A DNA stretch of 64,000 nt from CAZXWN01 sp964644695 [NCBI: uncultured bacterium] (GTDB lineage: Bacteria > UBP4 > UBA4092): contig CAZXWN010000002.1 of the NCBI GenBank assembly GCA_964644695.1, positions 105,141 through 169,140 of the forward strand. The letters are read 5' to 3'. The notes beneath the pieces are model-generated. The model was not told where the DNA came from. It was given only the letters and a program-made list of their open reading frames with translations, and made no database searches. Of the stretch, positions 51,814 through 61,400 are shown in pieces; position 1 is the first letter of the stretch, and the number at the start of each line of letters is the position of its first letter. The position numbers and the translations under genes are program-made.

Positions 51814-52764
51814 ATGAAAAAAGCCCTTATTGTCTGTCTGTTTTGGATCCTTGGGATAATTCCTGTTGTTGCGAGAGAATGGACTCCCTTACTTCTTCCA
51901 GATACGAGACCGGTATCTCTGGAGACGGTAGTCCGGGGAGAGAATATCTCTCTCAGTTTTGACTCCAGTTTTGGCGGGACTGTTTTATTGTTTATTCCAG
52001 AAGGATATAAACCATCACCTAAAGGAATTGATCTGGTGGTTCATTTCCATACCAATCATAATTTTGTTCGGCAGCAATTCACCGTAGAGAATCGGCAGGC
52101 ATTGTTATTGACTGTAAATTTTCCGGGATTGTCAGCGGCCTATCGGACACCCTTTCAGAATGATTCCACTTTATGGTCCCATATCCTTTCCCAGGCGATG
52201 GACTCTGCCTCTCAACTGCATCCTGAATATCCCCGGCATTGGAGAAAGATAGGATTGACTTCATTCAGCGCAGGATATGGAGCCGTTCGGGAACTCTTAA
52301 AAAATCCCACCATTTATTCTCAAATCCAGGAAGTCGTCTTGATTGATTCACTTCATACCGGAATCAAAGATACCACCCGGCGGGAACTGGAAACAGAACC
52401 CATGGAACCCTTTGTAAAACTGGCCAAGGATGCGGTCAAAGGCAAGAAATTATTTATTACGAGCCATTCTGCCATTATCCCGGAGACTTATGCGGGAACT
52501 CCGGAAACCAATCAATATCTCATCCAGAAAGTCAATGGAAAAGCACGGCTGGTGGTCACAAAACCTGATGAAGTGATTCAGACGACCGGTAAAATCTGGC
52601 TGGTCTATGACAAAGGCCGTTTCCATGTTCGGGGTTATACGGGAACCCAGGCGATATCCCACTTATCCCAATTATGGGCATTAAGGTACTGGTTCCGGGG
52701 TATGGAAATCGGGACTCCTCCCGAGGTGATGCCTAAATCCGGTCAAGCTCGTAAACTGCGGTAA
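51814..52764 (+). CDS. Secreted alpha/beta-hydrolase-like protein
   Basis: A 316-residue precursor with signal peptide (LIVCLFWILGIIPVVA). The core resembles alpha/beta-hydrolases: VLLFIPEGYKPSPKGIDLVV, HFHTNHNFVRQQF, then GLTSFSAGYGAVRELL, where the second Ser of SFSAG fits the nucleophile elbow, and VVLIDSLHTG with a possible acid residue. The expected late catalytic His is uncertain. Substrate unknown. AAAGGA lies about 12 nt before the ATG. The 3' end overlaps the convergent endonuclease IV-like gene by 22 bp. Confidence 0.6.
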   Translation: MKKALIVCLFWILGIIPVVAREWTPLLLPDTRPVSLETVVRGENISLSFDSSFGGTVLLFIPEGYKPSPKGIDLVVHFHTNHNFVRQQFTVENRQALLLTVNFPGLSAAYRTPFQNDSTLWSHILSQAMDSASQLHPEYPRHWRKIGLTSFSAGYGAVRELLKNPTIYSQIQEVVLIDSLHTGIKDTTRRELETEPMEPFVKLAKDAVKGKKLFITSHSAIIPETYAGTPETNQYLIQKVNGKARLVVTKPDEVIQTTGKIWLVYDKGRFHVRGYTGTQAISHLSQLWALRYWFRGMEIGTPPEVMPKSGQARKLR

Positions 52765-53597
52765 GTCTTCTGAATCAGGAGTGCATCCTCTTCAATACTG
52801 GGTGACTCACAGATCAAAAAGCCTGAGCAGCGATTCTTTTTCAGGACAGACAAGTAATCCCGATATTTCAAATCAGCTTCTTCAAAGATGAGATGGTGTT
52901 TTTCGCCTTTGGGTCCGTAGGCGATCCCGGAAAGGTGCAGATGCATTTCTTCCAAGGCCTGCCGTCCAAGAGCCTGATCCACTTTACTGAGTATTTCTTC
53001 AAACTCAGGGATTGAGTTCCATGCGCCATTCTCTCTTGCATGAAGATGAGATAGATCTATACAGGGATAAATCCCCATATCTTTTCCTAATTGGAGGAGT
53101 TCATCCAGACTCCCGAACTGAGTCGCTTTCCCTGTTGTTTCGGGTCTGACCCGAATGTTGATTTTTTCCTGCTCCAGTGTTTTTAAGATGCCTTCCATTT
53201 CATGAGCTATTTTCTTGTAAACGACATCCGGGTCATCTCCAAGATAATATCCCGCATGAAAGACTACGCTTTCGGCACCACAGAGGGAACCAATCCGGGC
53301 TGAATCCAGTATGCGTTTAATACTGGCTTTTAGTTTTTCGGGTTCGCGGGCGTTCAGATTGATGAAATAGGGGGCATGGACTGTCAGCCGAATACCTGTT
53401 TTTTCTTTGGTTTCTTTGACTTTAGCTGCTGTTGCCGGGCCCATTCGGACGCCCTGAACAAACTCCATTTCCATACAATCCAAACCTAATTCTTTAACGC
53501 GTTGGATTCCGGCGAGAGTCGAGGGTTCCGCTGAGCTGCGAGGACATCCTGCCGGCCCAATCAATAACTTATGTCCTTGTTTTTGTGTGGGATTCAT
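52743..53597 (-). CDS. Endonuclease IV-like (AP endonuclease family 2) TIM-barrel protein
   Basis: A 284-residue xylose isomerase-like TIM barrel resembling endonuclease IV: LLIGPAGCPRSS at the start, TVHAPYFINLN, SVVFHAGYYLGDDP, VRPETTGKATQFGSLDEL, CIDLSHLHARENG, MHLHLSGIAYGPKGEKHH and FLICESPS. These supply the His, Glu and Asp residues that bind the three metal ions. Endonuclease IV nicks DNA at abasic sites in base excision repair. The spacing fits the archaeal/thermophile-type Nfo better than E. coli Nfo, so a DNA-repair role is likely but a divergent sugar isomerase-type function is not excluded. Confidence 0.8.
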   Translation of the reverse strand: MNPTQKQGHKLLIGPAGCPRSSAEPSTLAGIQRVKELGLDCMEMEFVQGVRMGPATAAKVKETKEKTGIRLTVHAPYFINLNAREPEKLKASIKRILDSARIGSLCGAESVVFHAGYYLGDDPDVVYKKIAHEMEGILKTLEQEKINIRVRPETTGKATQFGSLDELLQLGKDMGIYPCIDLSHLHARENGAWNSIPEFEEILSKVDQALGRQALEEMHLHLSGIAYGPKGEKHHLIFEEADLKYRDYLSVLKKNRCSGFLICESPSIEEDALLIQKTYRSLRA

Positions 53598-53786
53598 GGA
53601 ATTAATCCTATCTGAACCCGGTCTCTAAAAAAAGATACAAAGAGTTAAATATGTGAAAAAAAGTTAGACCCTGCTGTAAGTGTCGGTTATACTACAAAAA
53701 GAGAAGTTTTATGTCGGTGTCTTGTGTCTATGGATGTCGGTCCGTATGAACACCTAATTGATATTTTGAAGAAAGGAAATACTCTG

Positions 53787-54371
53787 ATGCCTATATTCCC
53801 GGAATTGATTGATGAGAAATTTCCAGTGAATGCAAAACTATCCAATGGAACCCCTGTTCTGATTCGTAATATTCATGCGGATGATACGGATTTGTTGTGG
53901 GCCTTTTTTAAGGAAATTCCCATCCATGACAAACTCTATTTAAAAGAAGATTTAAGTGAACCTGAAGTTGCTCGGGAATGGTGTCAGAATCTGGATTACT
54001 GTTCCATGTTACCGGTCATTGCCCTGATTGAAGGCAAGATCGTTGGATATACACTTCTGCAGCATGAGACAAGGACCTGGCAGCGGCATACAGGGACAGT
54101 CCGAATGGCAGTTCATCCGGGATACCGGGGGATGGGGTTAGCCAAATTACTTCTCTCTCATGTCGTTGATATGGGAATGCATTGTGGACTGGATCGGTTA
54201 CAGGCCGAAGTCATGGGGGAACAAAAGGCGGCTATCCGATTATTCGAGAGTTTTGGGTTTGTGAAAATGGCGGTGGTCCCCAAACATGTCATTGATAATA
54301 ATGGAACAGCTCACGACTATGTCTTAATGGTTTATCCCATGCGTGATGTAGAACGGCACGCCGCAGATTGA
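53787..54371 (+). CDS. GNAT family N-acetyltransferase
   Basis: ATG 53787 is preferred because GAAAGGAAAT lies 7-10 nt upstream; an earlier start at 53724 would add 21 residues without a ribosome site. The 194-residue product has the GNAT fold: PVLIRNIHADDTDLLWAFF, ALIEGKIVGYTLLQ, TGTVRMAVHPGYRGMGLAKL (acetyl-CoA loop R/Q-x2-G-x-G/A) and RLFESFGFVKMAVVP. Such enzymes acetylate small molecules or proteins; the substrate is unknown. Monocistronic with a terminator at 54397. Confidence 0.85.
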   Translation: MPIFPELIDEKFPVNAKLSNGTPVLIRNIHADDTDLLWAFFKEIPIHDKLYLKEDLSEPEVAREWCQNLDYCSMLPVIALIEGKIVGYTLLQHETRTWQRHTGTVRMAVHPGYRGMGLAKLLLSHVVDMGMHCGLDRLQAEVMGEQKAAIRLFESFGFVKMAVVPKHVIDNNGTAHDYVLMVYPMRDVERHAAD

Positions 54372-54396
54372 TCTCCCTAATACTGAAGTAATAAAT

Positions 54397-54432
54397 AAGC
54401 CCCGGCAGGAATTCATCCTGACCGGGGCTTTT
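54397..54432. terminator. Bidirectional intrinsic terminator
   Basis: Stem AAGCCCCGG / CCGGGGCTT with inner AGGA/TCCT pairing; T-run on the plus side. Lies between the GNAT gene and convergent maf. Confidence 0.88.
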
Positions 54433-54445
54433 ATCATTTATTTTG

Positions 54446-55039
54446 TCAGGGTTTGGGAAGGCAGGTAATACCAAATTTGACGAGAACATCCGCAAGCGCC
54501 GCAACGGGTAATCCCACCACATTGGAATAATCACCATTGACCGATTTTATCAGCAGGGAGCCTTTTCCCTGGATGGCATAAGCGCCTGCTTTGCCCATAG
54601 GTTCACCCGTCTGGATATAGGCCTTGATCAATTCTGGAGACAACTTCCTGAAAGTGACTTCTGTAATGACATGTTTTTCGATCATCTTGTCACCCTGGAG
54701 GATACATAACCCGGTGATGACTTGATGGGTTTTACCCGATAAACGGGTCAACATTTTGGCGGCATCGGCTTCATCTTTGGGTTTTTCCAGAATGTGCTGG
54801 CCGAGGACGACAATCGTATCTCCCCCAATAATGACAGCCGTGGGGTCATGAACGAGTTCCGATACATCGGAAGCCTTTAGATATGCCAGTGCCTGACAGT
54901 AATCTGCAGGGTCCAAATCTCCCTCAATATTTTCCTCACGGGGAGAAGGGATAATCTCAAAATCCAACCCCATTAAAGTTAACAGGTCTTTCCGTCGGGG
55001 TGAAGCGGAAGCCAGGATGATTCGTGGTTGTGATTTCAT
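54446..55039 (-). CDS. maf: Maf-like nucleoside triphosphate pyrophosphatase
   Basis: A 197-residue Maf/Ham1-fold protein. It opens IILASASPRRKDLLTLMGLD (the SxSPRR motif), continues IIGGDTIVVLGQHILEKPKD, and has LSGKTHQVITGLCIL and GKAGAYAIQGKGSLLI. Maf hydrolyses dTTP, UTP or modified nucleotides to limit incorporation of non-canonical bases and to restrain cell division. It lies 12 bp downstream of gene 55052-56371 on the same strand and is likely co-transcribed. Confidence 0.93.
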   Translation of the reverse strand: MKSQPRIILASASPRRKDLLTLMGLDFEIIPSPREENIEGDLDPADYCQALAYLKASDVSELVHDPTAVIIGGDTIVVLGQHILEKPKDEADAAKMLTRLSGKTHQVITGLCILQGDKMIEKHVITEVTFRKLSPELIKAYIQTGEPMGKAGAYAIQGKGSLLIKSVNGDYSNVVGLPVAALADVLVKFGITCLPKP

Positions 55040-55051
55040 TTATCTATTTTA

Positions 55052-56371
55052 TCAAAGAATATCGCCGGAACTGATAGTCCCATTGGTTGGGTCATAGACT
55101 GTCTGTGTGTCCTGGGTTTGCTGATCCGGTCCGACGCTGAAGACTACTGGAGGGACAGCGGCATCAGCCTGTTTGAACAGGAAATCTTTGCCACTAAAAC
55201 AATCCACAGGCAGGGACGGGAGATAACCCGGGACCAATTGTGAAAGGGACTGAGGATATTGTCCGGTTTTTCTCTGGTATAACTGAGCCGCGGCATTAAG
55301 GGATATCAGGGCCAGCCGATTTTTTGCAACATCTCTGCGAATCATCATTGACTCGTAGGAGGGTTGGAAAAGTCGAAGGATGAAGTTTTTGGGCATTTTC
55401 TGCTTAAATTGAACACTCAGATTTTCTTTGTTTTGTCTTTCAAAATCACGATACATGGAATCAATTTCCCGGATAATCTTTCCTTTATTGAAAAATATGT
55501 TGATTTGGACTAACAGGCTGGTGAGCCGATTTCGACTTGTATTTTCTTCAATCATTTTTTTGTAATCGGACAGATGATTGACCGTATAAAGGATGGAACT
55601 GTATTCACCACGAGCAGCATTAAGTCCGGAATTGTATGATTTATGGAACCGGTAAGACTCCTCCGCAATCTTTTGCAGCTGGGCATCACTCAGTTTGCCG
55701 GATTTAATTAAATAGTTCAGGGGTTTGGCGGGGATTTGGGTGCAGGCAATCCCAATCAGGTATTGGATCATGAATGGACTGTCCTGCATCAAATTATGGC
55801 CTAATTGAACACTACTTAAATAACACTGGAGAGCGGTTTCAATATCATTTCTGGCTTCCGCCTGTTTTCCCATAACAACGAGATACTTAACCATGGTCTG
55901 AACTTTTAAAAAATTCATAACATAAGAGTTCATTGTAGGGTTTTGGGTTGGAATACTCCAACCTGCCGTATCCAGTGAAGAAATAATGAGTTCCAGGGCG
56001 GGCCTGTTTTTGTTGATTTGCTGTTGAAGTTCTGGATAACTGTTTTCAGTCCAACCTATCCGTACAATACTGTCGTAGTCGAAAGAGGCAATGATGTATT
56101 TATCCCCTGAACGGTTGAATTGTTCATATCCTTCCAGAAAAGTGATCAATTTTGGATTAGTTTTTGGATTTTCTTTAACTTGTTTCTTTGTTTCTTCTAA
56201 CCATGGGTCGGCGACAGAGGAGTCCTCTTTCACTGAAGTATTATTGAGAGTTATTGGAACAACCCAGTCCATATTTCGGGGCATTTGGAGCCGATCGTAT
56301 CCCAGCCAGAGCAGACAGAACAGGACTAATCCACAGAGTGTGTAGAAAAATACTTTTACATAAGTCGGCAT
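55052..56371 (-). CDS. Membrane-anchored protein with pilin-like C-terminal segment
   Basis: A 439-residue protein with one N-terminal membrane segment (VFFYTLCGLVLFCLLWLGY) and a long helical extracytoplasmic region. The C-terminus (about residues 360-439) resembles the tail typical of planctomycete-type surface proteins: LAAQLYQRKTGQYPQSLSQL, VPGYLPSLPVDCFSGKDFLF and VVFSVGPDQQTQDTQ, a pattern shared with type II secretion pseudopilins. No catalytic motif. AAGGAG precedes the ATG well. Function unknown; probably an envelope protein. Confidence 0.6.
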   Translation of the reverse strand: MPTYVKVFFYTLCGLVLFCLLWLGYDRLQMPRNMDWVVPITLNNTSVKEDSSVADPWLEETKKQVKENPKTNPKLITFLEGYEQFNRSGDKYIIASFDYDSIVRIGWTENSYPELQQQINKNRPALELIISSLDTAGWSIPTQNPTMNSYVMNFLKVQTMVKYLVVMGKQAEARNDIETALQCYLSSVQLGHNLMQDSPFMIQYLIGIACTQIPAKPLNYLIKSGKLSDAQLQKIAEESYRFHKSYNSGLNAARGEYSSILYTVNHLSDYKKMIEENTSRNRLTSLLVQINIFFNKGKIIREIDSMYRDFERQNKENLSVQFKQKMPKNFILRLFQPSYESMMIRRDVAKNRLALISLNAAAQLYQRKTGQYPQSLSQLVPGYLPSLPVDCFSGKDFLFKQADAAVPPVVFSVGPDQQTQDTQTVYDPTNGTISSGDIL

Positions 56372-56514
56372 TTGATAACTCCTTCTGATTGAATATTCCT
56401 AATTATATGTGATTAATGAATATATGAAAGACTTTTCATCCTTCTGATACTATTTACGAATGACCCCCCTCTTATCTTCCCTGCATATTTGAGGGTAAGA
56501 CTTTCAATATGGTT

Positions 56515-56559
56515 CGAATGACTCACGGAGCTGCTCGGAGATGGTCCGTACCCCCTTCG
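56515..56559. repeat. Intergenic palindrome, copy 4 (degenerate)
   Basis: Left arm CGAATGACTCACGGA (56515-56529), 15-nt loop, right arm TCCGTACCCCCTTCG (56545-56559). Only the central ACGGA/TCCGT and outer CGAA/TTCG pair well. The right side continues into the companion motif (56545-56570, inverted). The rest of the 295-bp gap 56372-56666 holds the ubiD promoter only. Confidence 0.55.
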
Positions 56560-56570
56560 TTTGTGGTTCG
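56545..56570 (-). repeat. Companion motif of the palindrome family, copy B (inverted)
   Basis: On the minus strand it reads CGAACCACAAACGAAGGGGG then TACGGA; it differs from 36638-36663 at three of 26 positions and forms the right arm of palindrome copy 4. Confidence 0.5.
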
Positions 56571-56627
56571 TTGGCCGGATGAAGTTTGTAGGAAAATAGT
56601 TGGGAGGGGAGTAAGGGGGGTATCCCT

Positions 56628-56636
56628 TGTTATAAT
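56628..56636 (+). promoter_or_regulatory. Extended -10 promoter of the UbiD gene
   Basis: TGTTATAAT matches the extended -10 consensus (TGnTATAAT). No -35 is needed or seen. Start of transcription would be near 56643, 24 nt before ATG 56667. Confidence 0.6.
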
Positions 56637-56666
56637 GAAAGAATATTTAACCTGTGAGGTATAAAG

Positions 56667-58112
56667 ATGGCTTTTAAAGACTTGCGTGAATATATTGCAG
56701 CACTGGATAAAGCAGGCGACTTGAAACGGGTATCGGTTGAAGTTGATCCGATATTGGAAATGTCTGAGATTGCAGACCGGTTGGTGAAAAATCAAGGACC
56801 GGCGGTGTTGTTTGAGAAAGCCAAAGGGTCACAGTTCCCGGTCGCGATGAATTTATTTGGGACTCAGGACCGACTCAATCTGGCGTTTGGTGTGAAAGAT
56901 ATCAAGGAGATACCGGACAGGATCCGGGAATTCATGCAGTTACAGCCTCCGGCGGGTTTGTGGGACAAAATCATGCTGTTACCGAAACTGGGGGAACTGA
57001 CCCAATTTATTCCGAAGGTGGTTAAATCGGGACCCTGTAAAGAAGTCATCAAGACGGGAGACCAGATCAAACTGTCTGAACTGCCGATATTAAAAACATG
57101 GCCTCAGGATGGGGGTCGATATGTCACCCTTCCTATTTGTATTACGAAAGACCCGCGGACCGGAATCCGAAACTCTGGGATGTACAGGATCCAGATATAT
57201 GATGATACGACGACGGGAATGCATTTCCAGCTGCATAAACATGCGGCACGGCATGAAGAAGCCTATGGCAAGATGGGAAAACGGTTGGAGATGGCGGTTG
57301 CTATTGGAGCGGATCCGGCAAGCATTTATGCCGCTACGGCACCCTGTCCGGATAACATTGATGAATTTTTGCTGGCGGGATTTATCCGCAGGGAACCGGT
57401 GGAGTTGGTGAAATGTGAAACCGTCGATTTAGAAGTCCCTGCTCATTCTGAATTTGTTTTAGAAGGGTATGTGGACCCGACAGAGAGACGGGTAGAAGGG
57501 CCCTTTGGAGATCATACGGGGTACTACTCCCTGGCGGAACCTTACCCAGTGTTTCATGTGACCTGCATCACGCACCGGAAGGATGCCATTTATCCGGCGA
57601 CAGTGGTGGGTCGGCCTATCATGGAAGACTTTTATCTGGGGGATGCGACATTACAGATATTCCTGCCGATGCTGCAAATGACGGTCCCTGAAATTGTGGA
57701 TATGTATATGCCGCCGGAGGGCGTATTCCATAACTGTTGTATTGTCAGTATCAAAAAATCGTATCCGGGCCAGGCGCGGAAGGTGATGCATGCCCTGTGG
57801 GGACTGGGTCAGATGATGTTCACGAAACTGATTATTGTGGTGGATGAGTCGGTCAATCTTCGAGATTTATCGGAAGTCAGCTGGGTGGTGTTTAATAATA
57901 TTGATGCCCGGAGGGATTTGGAAATTGTGGATGGACCTCTGGATGATTTGGACCGGGCGGCTCCGGTGGGTCGGCTGGGTGCCAAGCTGGGTGTGGATGC
58001 AACGGTTAAGTTACCGGAAGAAGGAATGCCGCGGCCCTGGGGTGACCCCATCGAAATGTCTCCCGATATCAAAGAACAGGTCTCTAAACGCTGGAAGGAA
58101 TATGGGCTTTAG
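56667..58112 (+). CDS. ubiD: UbiD family decarboxylase
   Basis: A 481-residue UbiD-type enzyme (FKDLREYIAALDKAGDLKRV at the start, then PITK-like and NSGMYRIQIYDDTTTGMHFQ, the prenylated-FMN/metal-binding region, and EGPFGDHTGYYSLAEPYPVF with the conserved Glu). UbiD enzymes use prenylated FMN to decarboxylate aromatic or unsaturated acids, for example in ubiquinone or menaquinone synthesis or aromatic degradation. Neither a ubiX flavin prenyltransferase nor quinone genes lie in the window, so the substrate is open; an anaerobic aromatic link with paaK is only a guess. GAGG lies 7-10 nt before the ATG. Confidence 0.9.
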   Translation: MAFKDLREYIAALDKAGDLKRVSVEVDPILEMSEIADRLVKNQGPAVLFEKAKGSQFPVAMNLFGTQDRLNLAFGVKDIKEIPDRIREFMQLQPPAGLWDKIMLLPKLGELTQFIPKVVKSGPCKEVIKTGDQIKLSELPILKTWPQDGGRYVTLPICITKDPRTGIRNSGMYRIQIYDDTTTGMHFQLHKHAARHEEAYGKMGKRLEMAVAIGADPASIYAATAPCPDNIDEFLLAGFIRREPVELVKCETVDLEVPAHSEFVLEGYVDPTERRVEGPFGDHTGYYSLAEPYPVFHVTCITHRKDAIYPATVVGRPIMEDFYLGDATLQIFLPMLQMTVPEIVDMYMPPEGVFHNCCIVSIKKSYPGQARKVMHALWGLGQMMFTKLIIVVDESVNLRDLSEVSWVVFNNIDARRDLEIVDGPLDDLDRAAPVGRLGAKLGVDATVKLPEEGMPRPWGDPIEMSPDIKEQVSKRWKEYGL

Positions 58113-58152
58113 AACGCAATAGATACTGTATATTTTCATGGCTTTTGAAAGG

Positions 58153-58191
58153 TCCATCGTATCCATGTAAAACGGGATACGATGGATTTTT
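58153..58191 (+). terminator. Intrinsic terminator after ubiD
   Basis: Perfect 12-bp stem TCCATCGTATCC / GGATACGATGGA (58153-58164 and 58175-58186) and TTTTT tail. It separates ubiD from the CRISPR locus. Confidence 0.92.
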
Positions 58192-58240
58192 GTTTTATAC
58201 ATTTTTGGCTATTTGATTGGGATAATCCCTATTCGAAATA

Positions 58241-58270
58241 ACCCCCTATGACCTTATCTGTCATGGGGGT
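58241..58270. other. GC-rich hairpin between ubiD and cas9
   Basis: ACCCCC and ATGAC (58241-58252, one bulged T) pair with GTCATGGGGGT (58260-58270) over a 7-nt loop. The minus strand is followed by TTATTTCG, so it could end a minus-strand RNA; on plus the T-run is weak. The gap 58113-58406 otherwise holds the ubiD terminator, a -10 and two weaker hairpins near 58306-58350. Confidence 0.5.
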
Positions 58271-58295
58271 GGCTTTCTAAATTTTTGATTTTATG

Positions 58296-58301
58296 TATAA
58301 T
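58296..58301 (+). promoter_or_regulatory. Candidate -10 box of the cas operon
   Basis: Consensus TATAAT preceded by TG, about 105 bp before the cas9 ATG. No convincing -35. A transcript would start near 58308 and carry a leader of about 100 nt with a small hairpin (ATCAGGCA / TGTTTGAT). Confidence 0.4.
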
Positions 58302-58406
58302 GACAGCATCAGGCAATCTTGTTTGATTCAGGTTATTATGAGTCTGAATATTAAAAAGACAAAATTATTTCATCCGCAACTAAGATGAAATATGGAGGGG
58401 CTTAAG

Positions 58407-61400
58407 ATGAAATATACCGTTGGATTAGATGTCGGAATTGCTTCCGTAGGGTGGTGTGTCATTAATGAAGATAAGCAGCGGATAGAAGATTTGGGTGTCC
58501 GTACTTTTGTCCGCGCTGAAAACCCTAAAGATGGAAGTCCTCTGGCTGAACCTCGCAGATTAGCACGCGGAATGAGGCGAAGACTTCAAAGGCGAGCACA
58601 GCGGCTTCAGAATTTACGGTCATTGTTTGTGGAACAGGGGTTGATCACTCGTCAGGAGATGAAGGCTTTTTTTGAGAAGGCTTATGAAAAAGATGTCTAT
58701 GAATTACGGACAGAAGGCCTCCAGCGGTGCCTGAGTTCTGAGGAATGGATGAGGGTGTTATACCACCTGGTGAAACACAGGGGGTTCAAGTCCAATCGGA
58801 AAAGTGAACTGAAAGAATCGGACATGGGGGATTTGCTGACCGGTATTTCTGAGAATAAAAAAATATTAAAAGATAAGGGATATCAGACTGTCGGGGAAAT
58901 GCTGCTCAAAGATGAGAAGTTTCAGGAACATAAACGAAACAAGGGAAGCAGTTATCTGAATACTTTATCCCGGGATATTCTGGAACAGGAAATCCAGGTT
59001 TTATTTGAAAAACAAAGAGGTTTTAAGAATCCCTTTGCGGCAGCTGATTTTGAAGAAAAATATCTGATACTTTTTAATAAGCAGAAACATTATGCGGACA
59101 AAGACCAGATATTAAAGATGGTGGGGAAATGCAGTTTCCTTCCCGAGGAATATCGTGCTCCCCGAATGTCTTATACTGCAGAACGGTTTAATCTTTTGAC
59201 GAAGATATCCAATCTTCGATTGGTTCAAAAGGGACATAAGATTGAACTGGAAAAAGAACAGCGTGAAACCATTATTGGATTAGCCTATAAACATTCTTCA
59301 GGGGTCACTTATAAACAGATTCGAAAAGCCTTATCTATTCCGGAGGATATGTATTTCGCCGGTTTGCGGTATGGTGGGCGGAAATCCGATGCTAAAGAAA
59401 AAGACCCTGAATCAGATAAGTTTTATGTTTTGAAGGGATATCATAGTTTGAAAAATGCAGTCACAGAATCCCTTGGAGAAATCGCCTGGCAATCACTGGC
59501 CGGACAGCCGGAGAAATTGGATGAGATTGCCTGGGCTTTGACTGTTTATAAATCGGATGAAGATATCCGGGAATACCTTTCTGGCAAAGGGATTGAGGAC
59601 TCCATTATCCAGGCTGTATTAACCGAAAGTTTTACTAGATTTCTCCATGTTTCCATTAAGGCGCTGAGGATGATGGTGCCCTATCTGGAGGAAGGATTCC
59701 GGTATGACCAGGCTTGTGAGAAGGCAGGATTTATCCATTACAATCCGTTGGGTGAACTGGAACGGGAATTATATCTGCCCCATATCAGCCGGGAGGATAT
59801 TGTCAATCCGGTGGTTTTTCGGTCTGTCACTCAGACCCGGAAGGTCTTGAATGCCATTATCCGAAAATACGGGTCTCCGTATTTTATCAATATCGAACTT
59901 GCCAGGGATTTGGGCCGAAACATCGAAGACCGAAAAAAGATTGAGAAAAAACAACTCGAGAATCGTAATGAACGGGACCGAGTAGTCCTGGAGCTGAAAG
60001 AGACTTTCGGTCTTGGGTCTCCCCGGGGTGGAGATATTTTGAAATATCGACTCTGGAAAGAACAGCAGGGGTTCTGTGCCTATACAAAACAATACCTGGA
60101 ACCGACACGATTATTTGAACCGGGGTATGCGGAAGTGGACCATATCCTGCCCTGGAGCCGGTCTTTTGATGACAGTTACAACAATAAAGTGTTGGTCAGT
60201 GGAGCCCAAAACCAAATGAAGGGGAACAGTATTCCCTTTGAATATATGGGTGGTAATGAAACCAGTGAGAAATGGCATGCCTACTGTGAGTGGGTCCAGA
60301 GTATCTTCCGCAATCGCCGCAAGGTCCAGAATCTGTTAAAGACAGAATTTACGGAAGAAGATTCCCGGGATGTGAAAGAACGAAATCTCAATGATACCCG
60401 GTATATCACCCGTTTCTTATTTAACTTAATAAAAGATAAACTGGTTTTTGCTCCGGGTGAGGATAAACAGAGGGTCCAGACTGTTAATGGACAGATGACT
60501 GCCATTCTCCGGGGACGGTGGGGGCTGGTGAAGGTCAGAGACGAAAATGACCGGCATCATGCCATGGATGCCGCCGTTGTCGCCTGTGTGACTCCGGGAA
60601 TGGTCCAGAGAATGTCTGTCTTTACGAAATATGAGGAAGGTAAATTTGTTGAAGCGCCTGGGGGGGATTTTGTTGGTTCTGATGTGAAGGATATCAAGAA
60701 ATCAAACCGGAAAAATGTTCATTTTCCAGACCCCTGGGATAAATTCCGGTATGAACTCATGGCAAGGCTGGAAAGTGATGAGGCGACTCTTAGAAATAGC
60801 CTGAAATCTCTGGAGCTTCCCTCATGGACTCCTGAAGAAATCGATCAACTGCACCCGATTTTTGTCTCACGGATGCCGACTCGAAAGGTGACGGGACCTG
60901 CTCATGCCCAGACTATCCGAAGCGCCAAGAATCTGGATAACCGTCCGGAAGACAGGTTCAGGACTGTTAAGACGGACCTTTCAAAGGTGAAACTGGCTGC
61001 TTTGGAGAATATGCTGGGTAAAGAACGGGATAAACGGCTCTATGAAGCCATCAAACAACGGTTGGAACAGTTTGGCGATGATCCAAAGAAGGCCTTTGCT
61101 GAGCCGTTGTATAAACCTACCAATGATGACCGCCGGGGACCCATTGTCCGCAGTATTAAAATCATTGATAACGGCACTTCCGGTGTTCCGGTACAAAAGG
61201 GGATCGCCGATAATGCCAGTATGGTCAGGGTCGATGTTTTCACCAAAGAAAAGAAGTATTATCTGGTTCCGGTGTATGTGGCGGATTTGGTGAAAAAAGA
61301 AATACCCAACAGGGCTATTGTTCAAGCAAAGGATATGTGTGACTGGACAGTGATTGATGATTCTTTTGACTTCTGTTTCAGTCTTTATCCTAACGATTTG

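Noticed and set aside
56511-56524. GGTTCGAAT as a tRNA T-loop
   Set aside because: No acceptor, anticodon or D-arm pairing surrounds it; it is the edge of palindrome copy 4.
58218-58235. Plus-strand GGGATAATCCC near 58220 as anti-repeat
   Set aside because: Pairing with the crRNA repeat would need a 4-nt bulge after five base pairs and no upper stem follows; it is a small self-complementary hairpin instead.
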